Assembly: GCA_034770075.1 (NCBI GenBank)
Contig: CM068385.1
Coordinates: forward strand, 60,142,980 to 60,206,979
From: Aralia elata
Taxonomy: Eukaryota > Streptophyta > Magnoliopsida > Apiales > Araliaceae
DNA: 64,000 nucleotides
Direction: 5' to 3'
The notes under the pieces are model-generated. The model ran no database searches and was not told where the DNA came from. It saw nothing but the letters and a program-made list of their open reading frames with translations. This document shows, one piece after another, positions 20,956 to 33,256 of the stretch. The number at the start of each line of letters is the position of its first letter. The stretch's first letter is position 1. Made by a program: the position numbers and the translations under genes.

Positions 20956-23093
20956 ATGATAGGTGGACCAGCACAACCCAACCGCTCGACGGCCCGAACT
21001 TTTAACATGACCGTCCAAGCCGCAGTTGCTGCGAAGGACGTGGTGTCAGGTATTGTACCAATCAATAATATAAATGCTTATGTATTATTTGATTCGGGTG
21101 CTACCTGTTCCATTGTGTCTGAAGATTTTGCTGCACGTTTGAACTTACCCCAAGAACGTTTAGAGAATCCTTTGAACATAGAGAATGCAAATAAGGAAGT
21201 AATTTCCGTAGAGTTCGTTTACCGAAATTGTTCTGCAAGCATTAGAGGTCACGAACTCAGCGTAGACTTGATTCCGATAAGACTGAGAGAGTTTGACGTG
21301 ATATTAGGAATGGATTGGTTATCCAGCCACGCCGCGATGATCGATTGTCGAAAGAAAAGTGTGAACCTTCAGACTTCAAATCGGTCTAAGGTAGCATTTT
21401 ATGGTAGCTCATCGCTTAAGCAATCCTGTTGTCTTACGATGATGCAGGCCAAGAAATTGTTAAAGAAAGGATGTGTGGGTTATTTAGCCTATATTGCGGA
21501 TACTCAGAAGAAGGGAGTAGAAGCGAAAGATATATCAGTAGTGAGAGAATTTCAAGACGTGTTTCCTGATGATCTGCCTAGCCTTCCACCAGACAGAGAA
21601 ATCGAATTCGTAATAGACTTAGCACCGAGAACTGTACCGATTTCGAAAGCCCCATATCGTATGGCACTGGTGGAAATGAAGGAATTAATGATACAATTGC
21701 AGGAATTATTAGATAAGGGTTATATTCGGCCGAGTGTGTCTCCTTGGGGAGCACCAGTGTTATTCGTCAAGAAGAAAGATGGATCGATGAGGCTTTGTGT
21801 CGACTATCGAGAGTTGAACAAAGTAACGATTAAGAATAGATATCCATTACCGAGGATAGATGACCTTTTCGATCAATTGAAGGGAGCAAAATGGTTCTCT
21901 AAGATAGATCCACGAACGGGTTATCATCAACTGAAGGTACGAGAGGAAGACATTCCGAAGACGGCGTTTCGAACCCGATATGGACACTACGAATTTTTAG
22001 TGATGTCGTTCGGTTTGACCAATGTCCCAGCAGCATTCATGGACTTGATGAACCGAGTTTCAAGCTATACTTGGATAAGTTCGTGATAGTTTTCATCGAT
22101 GACATCCTAATCTACTCAAAGACCAAAGAAGAGCACGCTGAACATTTGAAGATGGTGTTGGAAGCACTAAGGAAAGAGAAGATGTATGCCAAGTTTTCCA
22201 AGTGTGAGTTTTGGATGGAGAAGGTCCAATTCTTGGGACACGTGATAGACAAGAATGGGATTTCAGTGGACCCTGCGAAGGTGGAGGCTGTTAGTGGTTA
22301 GGAACATCCAAGGACGCCGACGGAAGTAAGAAGTTTTCTAGGGTTAGCTGGGTACTATCGAAGATTTATCCAAGATTTTTCTAAGATAGCAACCCCGTTG
22401 ACCAATCTAACGAGAAAGACAGTGAAGTTCGTATGGACGGATAAATGCGAAGAAAGTTTTCAAGAATTGAAGAAGAGGTTAAGCGAGGCACCTGTATTAT
22501 CCTTGCCAGATGGTACGGGAGGATTTGTGGTGTATAGTGATGCGTCGCATAAAGGACTTGGCTGTGTGCTTATGCAACACGACAAAGTCATTGCATATGC
22601 ATCACGACAATTAAAGGATTACGAAAAACGATACCCTACCCATGACTTGGAGCTAGCGGCAGTAGTTTTTGCGTTAAAGATTTGGAGACATTATTTGTAT
22701 GGAGAAAAATGTGAGATATATACGGACCACAAAAGTCTGAAATATATCTTCACGCAGAAGGAGTTGAATATGAGACAAAGGAGGTGGTTGGAATTAATCA
22801 AGGACTATGACTGCGAAATTCTTTATCACCCGGGAAAAGCAAATGTGGTAGCCGATGCGCTGAGCAGGAAAGGAAGAGAGAAATTGTTTACGTTAACCAC
22901 TCAGGAGGAGTTAGTGAGAGAATTGGAGAGACTGGAAATAGAGATTAAGGAACCAAGACGAACCGAAGGAAAGTTGTTCGTAATGGAAGCTCGTCCAACA
23001 TTATTGGATCGAATCAAAGAAGCACAAGAAAAGGATAAGGAGTGCGAGAAGGTAAAGAAACGGATAGCGGGGAGTGAGGAAGAAAAATTCTGA
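20956..23093 (+). pseudogene. pol: TE3 protease, reverse transcriptase and RNase H (frameshift and stops)
   Basis: Protease active site DSGATCSIV (about 21091), then the RT blocks LCVDYRELNKVTIKNRYPLP, FRTRYGHYEFLVMSFGLTN and the catalytic FIDDILIYS. A one-base loss near 22056-22060 shifts the frame relative to TE6 (MNRVFKQYLDKF). A TAG at 22299-22301 replaces Trp, and a TGA at 23091-23093 ends the segment. RNase H shows VVYSDASHKGLG, THDLELAAVVFAL and IYTDHKSLKYI. Domain order and sequence follow the intact TE6 closely. Confidence 0.92.
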
Positions 23094-24428
23094 ATGGATA
23101 AGGATGGTATTTTGAGATTCAAAAATCGAGTGTGGGTGCCAGCTATTACTGAGCTAAGAGAAGACATTTTGCACGAGGCGCATAACACGATATATTCTGT
23201 TCATCCTGGAGGAACGAAGATGTACCAGGATCTACGACAACATTTTTGGTGGCCCAATTTGAAGCGAGAGGTTGCAGAATACGTCAGTAGATGTCTTACT
23301 TGCCAACGAGTCAAAGCAGAACATCAGAGACCGAGTGGTCTACTCCAACCGCTGGAAATACCGGAGTGGAAATGGGAGCACATTACGATGGACTTCGTGG
23401 TGGGACTTCCAGTCACACAGAAGGGTTTTGATGCCATTTGGGTTATCGTGGATCGATTAACAAAGACAGCTCATTTTCTACCGATCAAGATTCGTTTCAA
23501 CCTTAACCAATTAGCGAATTTATACATGAGGGAAATAGTTTCGCGACATGGAGTACCAGTGTCAATCGTCTCCGATCGAGATCCGCGATTCACGTCAAAT
23601 TTCTGGAAAAGCTTACAAGAAAGAATGCGAACACAACTGAGGTTGAGTACCGCTTATCACCCTCAGACAGACGGACAAAGTGAATGAACCATACAGACAC
23701 TAGAAGATATGCTTCGAGCTTGCGTTATGGATTTCAAAGGGAATTGGGATGATCATTTACCCTTAGTAGAATTCGCTTACAATAATAGTCATCACGCGAG
23801 TATCAGTATGCCACCGTACGAAGCCCTCTACGGAAGGAAGTGCAGAACACCCTTGTGTTGGGATGAAGTCGGAGAACGACGACTTTTAGGGCCACAAATA
23901 GTGCAACATACGGCCGATGTGGTGACAACAATAAGGGCCAGATTAGTAGCCGCTCAAGATCGTCAGAAGAAGTATGCAGATTTGCATCGTCGAGACCGAG
24001 ACTTTGAAGTCGGTAGTTTCGTACTCTTAAAAGTATCTCCCTGGAAAGGAAAGATCAGATTCGGCAAGAAAGGAAAATTGAGTCCGAGGTTCATAGGACC
24101 ATTTGAAGTTTTGAAGCGAGTGGGCGAAGTGGCATATATGGTAGCTTTACCGCCTGAGCTGGAACACATCCACAATGTGTTTCACATATTCGTGTTACGT
24201 CCGTACAAACCCGACTATAAGCACGTGATATTCTATGAGCCGATTCAAGTAGAGAAGAATTTGACTTATGAGGAAATTCCTGTCCAAATATTAGATAGGA
24301 AAGAGCAAACCTTGAGGAATAAAGTCATATCTTCTGTAAAGGTAGTTTGGCGAAACCACGGCGCCGAAGAGGCTACGTGGGAGTTAGAGAGTAAGATGAG
24401 GAGGGATTATCCTCATTTGTTTGTGTAA
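23094..24428 (+). pseudogene. pol: TE3 integrase with chromodomain-like tail (one stop)
   Basis: Zinc region with HNTIYSVHPGG and CLTCQRVK, catalytic Asp residues in ITMDFVVGLP and IVSDRDPRF, and Glu in DGQSE, which is followed at once by a TGA (23685-23687) where TE6 has CGA Arg. The GPFEVLKRVGEVAY module and a C-terminal VWRNHGAEEATWELE chromodomain-like motif follow. In chromoviruses such tails are thought to steer integration to heterochromatin. Ends at TAA 24426-24428. Confidence 0.9.
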
Positions 24429-24457
24429 CTTTGTAACAATTCCGAGGACGGAATTTT

Positions 24458-24474
24458 TTATAAGGGGGGGAGGA
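24458..24474 (+). other. TE3 polypurine tract
   Basis: Purine-rich run ending GGGGGGGGAGGA directly before the 3' LTR, preceded by the conserved TCCGAGGACGGAATTTTTTA that is also found before the TE6 3' LTR. Confidence 0.85.
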
Positions 24475-27400
24475 TGTAATACCCGAGAATTTTGAATAAT
24501 GTTAATATTAACTTTTCTATTTGAGTTGAATATTTATTAATTTTTATGAGAATATGTGATATGTCGTTATAGTAGTAATGCGATAAAACGATTTCTTGTT
24601 TAATTACTAAAGGAGTGATTTAATAAGAAAGAAATTTTTAATGTGATCTTAATTAATTCTCGTGAAGCTAACAATCTCCGTTAATTTAATTAAATGTTAT
24701 GTGGCATAATATTTTTTTTAACATTAGCATGTGTGAATATTCATATAATTCAATAAGGTGGAATATGCGTGACATTTAAATTACATGAACATCCTATATG
24801 ACATCTTGATGTGTGAGGTACATTTAAATTACATGGGATAATTAATATTTGCTATATGATAATCATTTCCATACTTGAATGTTATTGCAATAAATGTATA
24901 ATGTACATTGAATATTTGGGTGTTAGCGATTAATGAAATTTTTCTGCACTTAATATATACATAGATTATATGATATGTGCTCATGTAATGTTATTTAATA
25001 CATTGTGGCTAGCATTCTAATTATTTAACACACTATATGGTCTAAGTTTGCATTTTAATTTAAGTATGCCAAATAGCCTTGGTTGGAATGCCTGACTATT
25101 TCTTTTGTCCCAAAAAGAGTGTCACCTTCTTGCTTAATTCTTCATTCACGTGAATAGCCAAAAGGCTATGGTTTCTTGCACCATGAAGCTAGCTATGGAG
25201 GTAATAATGGTGGGGAAGTGGTCTAAATAGTGTTCCCTCACTATTACACCAAACCACATTTGCCCAATGAATCCTTCTTCTATCACATTGGTTAATCACA
25301 TTGGGTAAAGCTTTTGCACAGTTACTAACTTCTCTATAAATTGAGTTCATCTCTTCTCTAATTCACTTGCCAAGTTCTGATAAGTTTAGAAATCTGAAGA
25401 TTGGGAGGAATTCTTGTTCCAAGCTTCAATAGAGGTAATACATTGTTAAGTCATTCTATTAAAATTGAGTTTACTAAATTATTAGAAATGCAAGAATTAA
25501 TTGCTTGGGAATTGTTAGCATGATGTTGGATAAGTTTATATGTATGTATAATAGCAATGTGACTGATCATTAGTATGCTTAAGTAAAAGAATTTGTGTTT
25601 GGGTTTGAAGAATTCGTGATACAGGGAGTTACCTGGTTCTGCCGAGGAGCAGCGCGGCCGCGCTACTCCCCAGGCAAAACCAGGCACGGCCGCCCAGAAT
25701 GAAATTCCAACTTTTGATTCTTCTGATGTCATGAGCATGATAGTTTAGCTTAAATAAGCCTATGTGTATATCTGGTATGTGATCTAAGTATGGTCTTGCA
25801 TGAAATGTGTTGGGTTTACGAGATTTTGAGGTAAAACTTAGAATTTGAAAACTAAACCTTATGAAAGTGATGTCTTTTGACTCTGATCCTTTGAGCATAT
25901 GTAACTAGCTTAAACATGTATGAAAACAAGTCCAACGTATTACCTAGGGTTACCTTGCATGACATGAATTGTGTTAGCTCGGTTCCAACGACTTTTAAAA
26001 GAGAACTTGAAGTGTTGGAAGTAAAATTTAGCGAACTTTGTATCTTTGATGTTATGAGCTTACAAGCATGTATATATGATCTAATTATATGTGTGAATGC
26101 ATACGGAGAGTCACAAGCAAGTTTAGTTAGTCTAATGTGAAATATTCAAGAAGGACTTAAGACGTGAGAACTTTTGTTGTCAAATGCTGTGTAAATTTCA
26201 TTCCAACCTTGCTAGCATGAATAAATAGGATTCATTATGCCTCTAGAACATATTGACATGAGCACCATCTAGCTAAGCATGGATTCTACCTATGTACGCA
26301 TGTTCAAGAAAGTGACATTCCAATTGTAAACTAAGTGATTAATGTGTATATGTGTTATATACGCACGAGCATGCTTATTAAGTATGGTTTGGTCTCATTA
26401 TGTGGTGTCATAACTATAATAGTTGACCCTTGGCAAGATGGATTTGATTGGGTTAAAATATAGAAGTTTCTAATATAACACCTCATAACCTTGGATTGAA
26501 TTTGGCATGAGCATGCTAGGTTTGAACTCAGACTAATAACCTTATGAGTATGTGTAATTGAGTTATATCAGTAGCCTAAATGTTGGGAAATAGACCCGGA
26601 TTGCCACTTGTATAAATTGCATTTTTGGTCTGCCCAGAGAGTGGTGCGGCCGCGCCACTCCTAAGGCAAAAACCAGTGCGGCCGCGCCGGTCGCCAGAAC
26701 TGCCCAGTTGTTTTAATTTATAAATAGAGTCTTGCAGCATGTATATATGAATGTTTTAAGTCGTATTGCATAATTGAACTGATATACCATGTGTTTGAGC
26801 TTATGTTGATTTGCTAACTCATTTAACTAAGATTAGAAATTACGATATGGACTTAGTAATCATGATTCCACCTGCGTGACTGTGTGTTAGGACTATGTGG
26901 TGTGTAACCACTTGTAAGAATGTTATACTAACTAAGGAACCGACTTATTAATGATTAGGTCGTTTCAACTCAATTTAAATTAAAGCTAGATTACTTGTAG
27001 CTGAGCAAATAGGCAAGTTCCCTTGACTTCTATTACTTGTGCAATTGTATTATTGTGGTGCAAGTATTATTGAGGGCAAGTTCCCTAACCTTACTCAAAC
27101 TTATATTGAGCAAATTCTTTGACCTCACATATTGTGACCTTGCTATAACGGTTATATCCACGCAAGTGCCCATTCTAATTTGAAACGAAACTTGTATCTT
27201 GATTCTTGTGGCAAGCTTTGAACGTATTGTTCATAAATATATTGTGAATGTGGTCTATGCTATTTGATTCGGCTAGACTATTAGACATGTGTTAAGAAGC
27301 TATCCAAACCAATTGTCTTGGTGCGGACTTTTATCTACTGAGATGAACAACCCTCATAGGAGGGGAAACTATATATTGTCGGGGAACCGACGTGCGCACT

Positions 27401-28095
27401 TATAAGCATGTGACAGTTATGCATAACATGGAGTACGATAGGCTGATCACCTGTGTACTTGTTTTATTGGATTATCAATATAATAACTGTTAATTCTAGC
27501 AGGAGTTCTTAGTCCTTGGTGACTGCTCAGTATTCGTTAATTCGAACTTTGAAAGAATTATATTATTGAATTATGTTGATATTCTCTTGTCCATAGTGAC
27601 TCTCATTTCAAGTTAACTGATATCCCATATCATTCTGAAGTTATCAAATCAACGTTATATTCTTGATACCTCGCATCTTATGATTGTTCACCTTAATGCT
27701 ATATTACTTGTTGGGCAAATTTGTTGCTCATTCTTGCTTTCCTAAAACCTTTCAGTTAAGGCAGAGCGCGGTGAACCTTCAGGCAAGGATAAGGGAAAGG
27801 GCAAAACTACGGAGTAGCCTTGTTTTCCTTAAGAAGAAGATTTTCCATTATGTTATTTTAAGTTCGATTATGTATTAAGCTTAGACATGGATTATGTATT
27901 AATGTCATGTTTAGATGGATCTAGATTTTTGGATAGTATTGTAGTAACGGTTGCGAGACCTTGGGACGAGAATAATTATATTAAATCAATGTAATTTATT
28001 CTATTATTTCCGCTGCATTAGTTTTACGTCATTATTGTGTTAGAACGTGACGAACCAAATTCGAGACAGTGACGTCAGAATTTGGGGGCGTTACA
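24475..28095 (+). repeat. TE3 3' LTR (3621 bp)
   Basis: Direct repeat of 3235-6862. Palindromes at about 25652-25665 and 26639-26687. Ends GGGGGCGTTACA, followed by the ATTGT target duplication and the rest of the TE2 LTR. Confidence 0.93.
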
Positions 28096-28100
28096 ATTGT

Positions 28101-28677
28101 AATCATGATAGCTTGCGAATATGAGGCTTAATTGGATAGCTTAATATTTTGTGAATCAGATAGACATATACTGCTTCACCGTAAGAGTCAAAATAAGGGC
28201 TTGAGCTTTAAATCAATATAATTGCAATTTCACATAGAAATATAGTGATTTTGGTTATAGTGATGATTACATGGTGTCTATTGAGTATGGATATTATGTA
28301 AGTTGGTCATAATACATTGACAAATGGTTATGTCTATTTTAGTGCTCTTGGCTACTTTTCTATGATATGAGAACTTACTAGCATGATAGTGGTAATTAGG
28401 TGAAATATTAAATGAAGTTAGGATCCCATTAATTCCAAGTTTGATATAATTTGTTAGTATTTGCATTCTTAGTTGTTAATTTGTTTAGAAATAATTTTGT
28501 CACCAAAATCAAGTCATTAGTTTAGGCAAATAAGTATAGTGATAGGACTGATGCATAATGATTTAGTTTAGCACTTTCTCTGTGGGACGATACTCTACTT
28601 CCTCTGTATTACTTGTTGACCACGTATACTTGCGTGAGTTAGAGCTCTTTTATTAAAGACTAAAAAAAGAGGCAACA
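28101..28677 (+). repeat. TE2 5' LTR, second part
   Basis: Resumes after TE3 and ends GGCAACA. The end portion (GTGGGACGATACT...ATTACTTGTTGACCACG...ACTTGCGTG) matches the corresponding end of the TE4 LTR, confirming both are the same lineage. Combined LTR length about 1.3 kb. Confidence 0.85.
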
Positions 28678-28683
28678 AGTTTT

Positions 28684-28701
28684 TGGCGCCGTTGTTGGGG
28701 A
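28684..28701 (+). other. TE2 primer-binding site (tRNA-Asp type)
   Basis: TGGCGCCGTTGTTGGGGA six bases after the LTR end, complementary to the 3' end of tRNA-Asp with small differences. Confidence 0.88.
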
Positions 28702-28823
28702 CAGCGTTTAAATTTTTATTATTATCATCAGTTTTAAGCTATATTGTTTGACTTAAACAAATCTAATCTTTTCTCATTTCTATTTTTATTTTTGTTTTGG
28801 TTTCAGGTACTTATAGAATTTTT

Positions 28824-29525
28824 ATGCACACACGATCATCCAACTCACAATTGACACCAGCACAGGATAATATTGACGGAAGAGGTTGGAAAGCAAGAGT
28901 GCGTAGGAATTTACAAGCATAGTTGGAAGGAACTATACCGAATATGGCAGAAGAACAAAGAGTAGAGCAAAGAGAGGAGCATAAAGCTCTGCGGGACTAT
29001 TCTATGCCGAATATTAATGGATTGCAATCTAGCATAGTCAGACCGGCGATAGCAGCAAACACTTTTGAGATAAAACCGGGCACCATTCAAATGGTGCAGA
29101 ATTCGGTCCAGTTTGGGGGTGCTGCTACAGACGATCCTAATGAGCATCTTTTGAGCTTTATTGAGATTTGTGATACATTTAGATACAACGGAGTGACGGA
29201 GGATGCCATCCGACTAAGACTGTTTCCATTCTCATTGAGGGATAGAGCGAGAAGTTGGCTTCATTCTTTGCCTTCAGGATCGATTACTACATGGGAGGAC
29301 CTAGCACAGAAGTTTTTAGCCAAGTTTTTCCCAATGGCTAAAACTGCAAAAATGAGGACAACAATCTCTCAATTTGAGCAACAACAGGGTGAGTCCTTAT
29401 TCGAAGCATTGGGATAGATACAAAGAGATGCTAAGAAAGTGTCCGCACCATGGGATGCTAGATTGGATGGTGATCAACACATTTTATAGTGGACTGGGAT
29501 GGAAGTCGAGGCAAATGGTAGATGC
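28824..29525 (+). pseudogene. gag: TE2 gag, 5' part
   Basis: Starts MHTRSSNSQ, like TE4's MNTRSKN. A TAG at 28920-28922 follows 32 codons, then the gag core continues in frame (NSVQFGGAATDDPNEHL, FSLRDRARSWLHSLP, DLAQKFLAKFFP). A one-base insertion near 29411 shifts the frame, after which DRYKEMLRKCPHHG continues as in TE4. TE5 is inserted after the codons for VDA; GATGC at 29521-29525 is the duplicated target. Confidence 0.9.
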
Positions 29526-31331
29526 TGAAAGTAGTATGTACACAAACCAATCATATTTGATATGATGTAGCATATACTTTGTAATCTTATTCGGTTATTG
29601 AAGGCATTTTACTTTATCTACATGGTGTTGTTATATTAAATGTGATAAACCCATAGTTTTGAGCAAAGTTTTTAGAATCATGATGGTGATCATGCTAATG
29701 AGATCTAAATTCTAGATAGCTCAAAAACTAAAATCGTTCCTAATCGATGGATTACTAAAAAGGGGATTAGTGAATCCGGATAGATTAGTACATACGTTGC
29801 TTGCTCTTATGAAGAGGATGATTGATCTCATAATCATTTGTGTGGAGACACTAAAGCAAGTATGTAGGTGCTTATTAGAGAATAAGTTCACTGAACGTGG
29901 CTCGCTAAGGAATACCTAATGGAGTTTTACTCGCCTGTCAATAGGAATTCCTCTAGTGATAGTAGTACAAGTGATCCTTGGACTTGAGATCATCATAGTA
30001 TCTTGTGTATGATGAGTTATACTTTGACATGTCCCTTAAGACCCTTAGGGTATATCAAAGGGTATGATTGGGTATAATAAGTTATACATGGAGATAGGTG
30101 AATGATCAACAAAGAATCTACCACTTCTAGTAAAAGGAGAGAATGTCCTATGTGATTCGATAAATGACGACTCAGAAGTCTTTGGCCAAAGCAGAATGAA
30201 ATTAGAAAGGAGTTTCTAATTTGCATTATCAGAGTTGTGCATTTGAGAATCGAAATACATATAATTAAATAAATAAGACTTGACAATAATTCCATGTCTT
30301 ATATTTAATTGGGACATTGTATGGTAGAAGGATTGAATTGTACGGTAACTATTCACTGAAAGGTTCTTTTATGATTAATGTTGAAATCTATATTATCTGC
30401 AAAGTCGTTGATCGCTAAGGGGGCTTACCCTTATTGTAGAATAAATATTATTTATTTAAATGAATTAAATAGTTTAATTTATTTATTTAAATAAGATTAG
30501 AATTGTTCTAATTGATTTATTCACAACTGGTTTAATATGGAGAACCTAAAGGGTCACACCGCAAAAGAAAAATATTTGTTTAAGAAGTAAAGGGCATAAT
30601 TGTAATAATAAGTTAAGTGTATTTAATTTAATCTATGGAGATAGAATAAATTAAATAGCTTAATATTTATTATTTAATATTTTGGAAATATTAAATATAA
30701 ATTAATAAGAGGAGTCTTATTATTATTATTACTATTACTATTATTTAATTCCTAATAGGGATTGGGAATTAATTAATAGAAGTACTCTCTCATGAATTCC
30801 TAATTGGATTAGGAGTTCAATTAATTAAAGGAGTCTAATTAAAATAAAAACCCTAATCCTAAATAGTTTAGGAGGGTTCCCTATATCTATAAATAAGAGG
30901 AGTCTTATCATGATTTGGGGTTAGACAATTTACACACTCTTCCATGAGAATTGGAGAGAGAGAGTACTTACAATTTCTATAGAGATAGAAACTAGGGTTT
31001 TGCCAATACCCATCTTCTTGAACAACTATTATTCCTTGGTGGATCACCTCTAGAGGCCAAACACTTGGGTGGCTAACGTTGATCAAAGGAAGGAATTTAA
31101 TCAGTGAAATTCAAGGAGAACGCGAAGGATTTGGAGGTGAACTCGTACCTGTGGAAGCACGGTTCTACAAGGGTATAATTTTATATCTCTATCTCTTTCG
31201 TTTAATTGATAATTAATCACATGGATGATCATGGTGATGGTTTGTATGAAAAATTTTAAAATCCGTTTTATCGCGCTTCCGCACTATTTATGTAATTAGA
31301 TTACATGTTCGCGCCATGTACAAACCTAACA
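29526..31331 (+). repeat. TE5 5' LTR (1806 bp)
   Basis: Pairs with 34038-35845 and with the TE8 LTR at 60550-62356. AT-rich with (ATT)n and AATTAATTA-rich stretches near 30715-30850. At several sites the TE5 3' LTR agrees with TE8 against this copy, so those changes arose here after insertion. Confidence 0.93.
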
Positions 31332-31332
31332 G

Positions 31333-31345
31333 TGGTATCAGAGCC
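31333..31345 (+). other. TE5 primer-binding site (initiator Met tRNA)
   Basis: TGGTATCAGAGCC one base after the LTR end; a 13-base match to the complement of the initiator Met tRNA 3' end. Confidence 0.92.
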
Positions 31346-31447
31346 TAACCTTGTGCTAATTATCGATTATGATTATTCCATGTGTGTATGATATGCGATT
31401 GGATCGAATTTTTGGGCAGAACCTGTTTTTCCCCAAATCTGCTACAT

Positions 31448-31568
31448 GGCGTAGCTGCGCCGGCTCCAGTTCATTCTGGAGCGCAGCTGCGCCCAAACCC
31501 AGAAAAACATTTCCTGGGGTTCAGCGCAGCTGCGCCGGTTCCCAGTTCATTCTGGGCGCAGCTGCGCC
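31448..31568. repeat. Palindrome and hairpin cluster in TE5 leader
   Basis: Four copies: GGCGTAGCTGCGCC 31448-31461, GCGCAGCTGCGCC 31481-31493, AGCGCAGCTGCGCC 31523-31536 and GGCGCAGCTGCGCC 31555-31568. Between copies 1-2 and 3-4 lie smaller hairpins, CTCCAG-TTCATT-CTGGAG (31464-31481) and CCCAG-TTCATT-CTGGG (31541-31556). The same layout is present in TE8 at 62472-62593. The motif is the same as in the unrelated Ty3 element TE4. Confidence 0.92.
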
Positions 31569-31648
31569 GGACGACAGAATCGAAAAAAAAAATAAAATAA
31601 TTTATTCTTCAATTAAAATAAATGGTTTATTTAATTGATATAAATTAA

Positions 31649-31990
31649 GAATAAAAGAGTTTATTCACATATGGAATATGATTCCATGTTTCCTAGAATA
31701 AAGGAGTTTATTCACATATGGAATATGATTCCATGTTTCCTTAAAAATAAAGATGTTTATTTTGATAAGGAATAGGATTCAACATATTTTATTTTTCAAA
31801 CAATTTTAAGTTTGTTTTGTAACTTGAAATTGGATTCCATGTTAATTGAAATAAAAGAGTTTATTTTGATTTGGAATTTAATTAAAAATAAAGGAGTTTA
31901 TTTTTATTCAAAATTGGATAAAATAAAATAAATAAGTTTATTATGATTTAAATTTGATTAAAATAAAGGAGTTTATTTTTGTTTCAAAAT
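31649..31990. repeat. Imperfect AATAAA-GGAG-TTTATT hairpin repeats in TE5
   Basis: About seven irregular copies of AATAAA(R)GAGTTTATT, itself a 6-bp-arm inverted repeat, separated by 30-50 bases. Several copies are followed by a second inverted repeat TGGAAT-ATG-ATTCCA. No coding. Equivalent repeats are in TE8. Confidence 0.75.
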
Positions 31991-32760
31991 TGGTTTTCTA
32001 GTAAACTTTTAATTATCCATTAATTGATATCAATGCATATATGGAGTGGTTTTATTATTCATGAGATGAATGTGATTTATTGATACATATGGAGATATGT
32101 ATGATAATAAATAGGGATTGATTATGGACTACTGACCAATGTGTAATTGGATTTATTTTAGTGGATGCTTGAATGAATGGGTTTTTTATAAATGGGGTCT
32201 GCGTACCTCGTCTTCTCTAATTTTTCTTAATGTAAATTCTATCTCCCTCCTATGTACTTCCCCTTGACTGCTGATCAAGGTTTCTATTTATTGTAAATAG
32301 TTTATGTAATAGGTTTAGTTAGAATTACTTGAAGAATTGGAGACAAAGGAGCAAGGAGCGCTTGAAAACCCGTTTGTAATGGAGCCCGGGTTTAAATGTA
32401 ATAGTTATATTTAAATTTTGTTCTTGCACCCTAGGTTTGACCTTTTGGTTTACTTGGTGGCTATAGTGAACCAAACTAGAATAAAAGTCCATAATCAATC
32501 CGGGTAGAATATAGTATTCTATATGTGCATGCTTGCTATGTATATATTATATATTATACAACATTCTTCGCATGTTAAATAATATGACGCGTATTTTATA
32601 TATATATATGTGCATGCGCGCTAAACAAGATAAGACAAATAATAACAAACCCCTCAAAGAAATCATATTAAGTCCTAAGCGTTCAAAGATATTTGGAATA
32701 TCGAACGTCGCCTTCTAGCATGGTAAAGCAATAGAGTATTAAATATTTAATATGAGTTTG

Positions 32761-33049
32761 TTGTGTCACCACAAGGCAAGTATTAAAATATTTAAGATGT
32801 TGCTTTATCACATTTGATGCTTATACATAGACTGAACGATGTTGTTTTGTTGTGTCACCACAAGGACAGTGTTTTTCTTTCGAATATATGGAAGTGCTAG
32901 GATGGACTTAACTTGGATAATTTTGATTCGGATGTGTCACCACTTGATCAAAATAATCTAAGAGGCAAAATACAAGGAGTTACATAGAGATGTAATTGAC
33001 AATAGTTGTCTACCTATTTATTTATATATCGTTTGTTGTGTCACCACAA
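32761..33049. repeat. TTGTG-TCAC-CACAA hairpin repeats in TE5
   Basis: Exact 14-base units at 32761-32774, 32850-32863 and 33036-33049, plus a variant GATGTGTCACCACTTGATC at 32932-32950, spaced about 85-100 bases. Each is a 5-bp stem with a TCAC loop, followed in the exact copies by GG. They lie in the leader before gag. The region from 31991 to 33256 otherwise holds no gene. Confidence 0.8.
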
Positions 33050-33256
33050 GGCTATATACATTTGAAATGGGATCCTTAGTCTCACTAGCAAATCTTTAAT
33101 TAGAATTGCCGAACTATATAATTAGGGTAATATAGTTTGATGAAAATAGTGGGAGATACCAATTTAAAATAAAGACCTAATTTATTTTGGTAATTAATTA
33201 AATGAATGTATGCTAAAATGTTGTTATATTACAAATTCATTTTACAGAATTTTACA

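Larger units (their letters stand above)
3235..28095 (+). mobile_element. TE3: Tekay-like chromovirus (Ty3), decayed, interrupted by TE4
   Basis: Two long direct LTRs (3235-6862 and 24475-28095), starting TGTAATACCCGAG and ending GGGGGCGTCACA or GGGGGCGTTACA. The target duplication is ATTGT (3230-3234 and 28096-28100). The primer site matches initiator Met tRNA. Internal order: acidic coiled-coil ORF, gag with three CCHC knuckles, protease, RT, RNase H, integrase, and a short chromodomain-like tail, which is the Tekay/Del pattern. TE4 sits in gag (8866-20599). I counted about 49 substitutions by eye between the LTRs (roughly 1.35%). At least four nonsense codons and one frameshift make it inactive. 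Confidence 0.92.

Noticed and set aside
30017..30295. 92-codon minus-strand frame repeated at 34529 and 61041
   Set aside because: Lies within the copia LTRs; repeated because the LTR is repeated. A Leu/Ser-rich hydrophobic chance frame without support.
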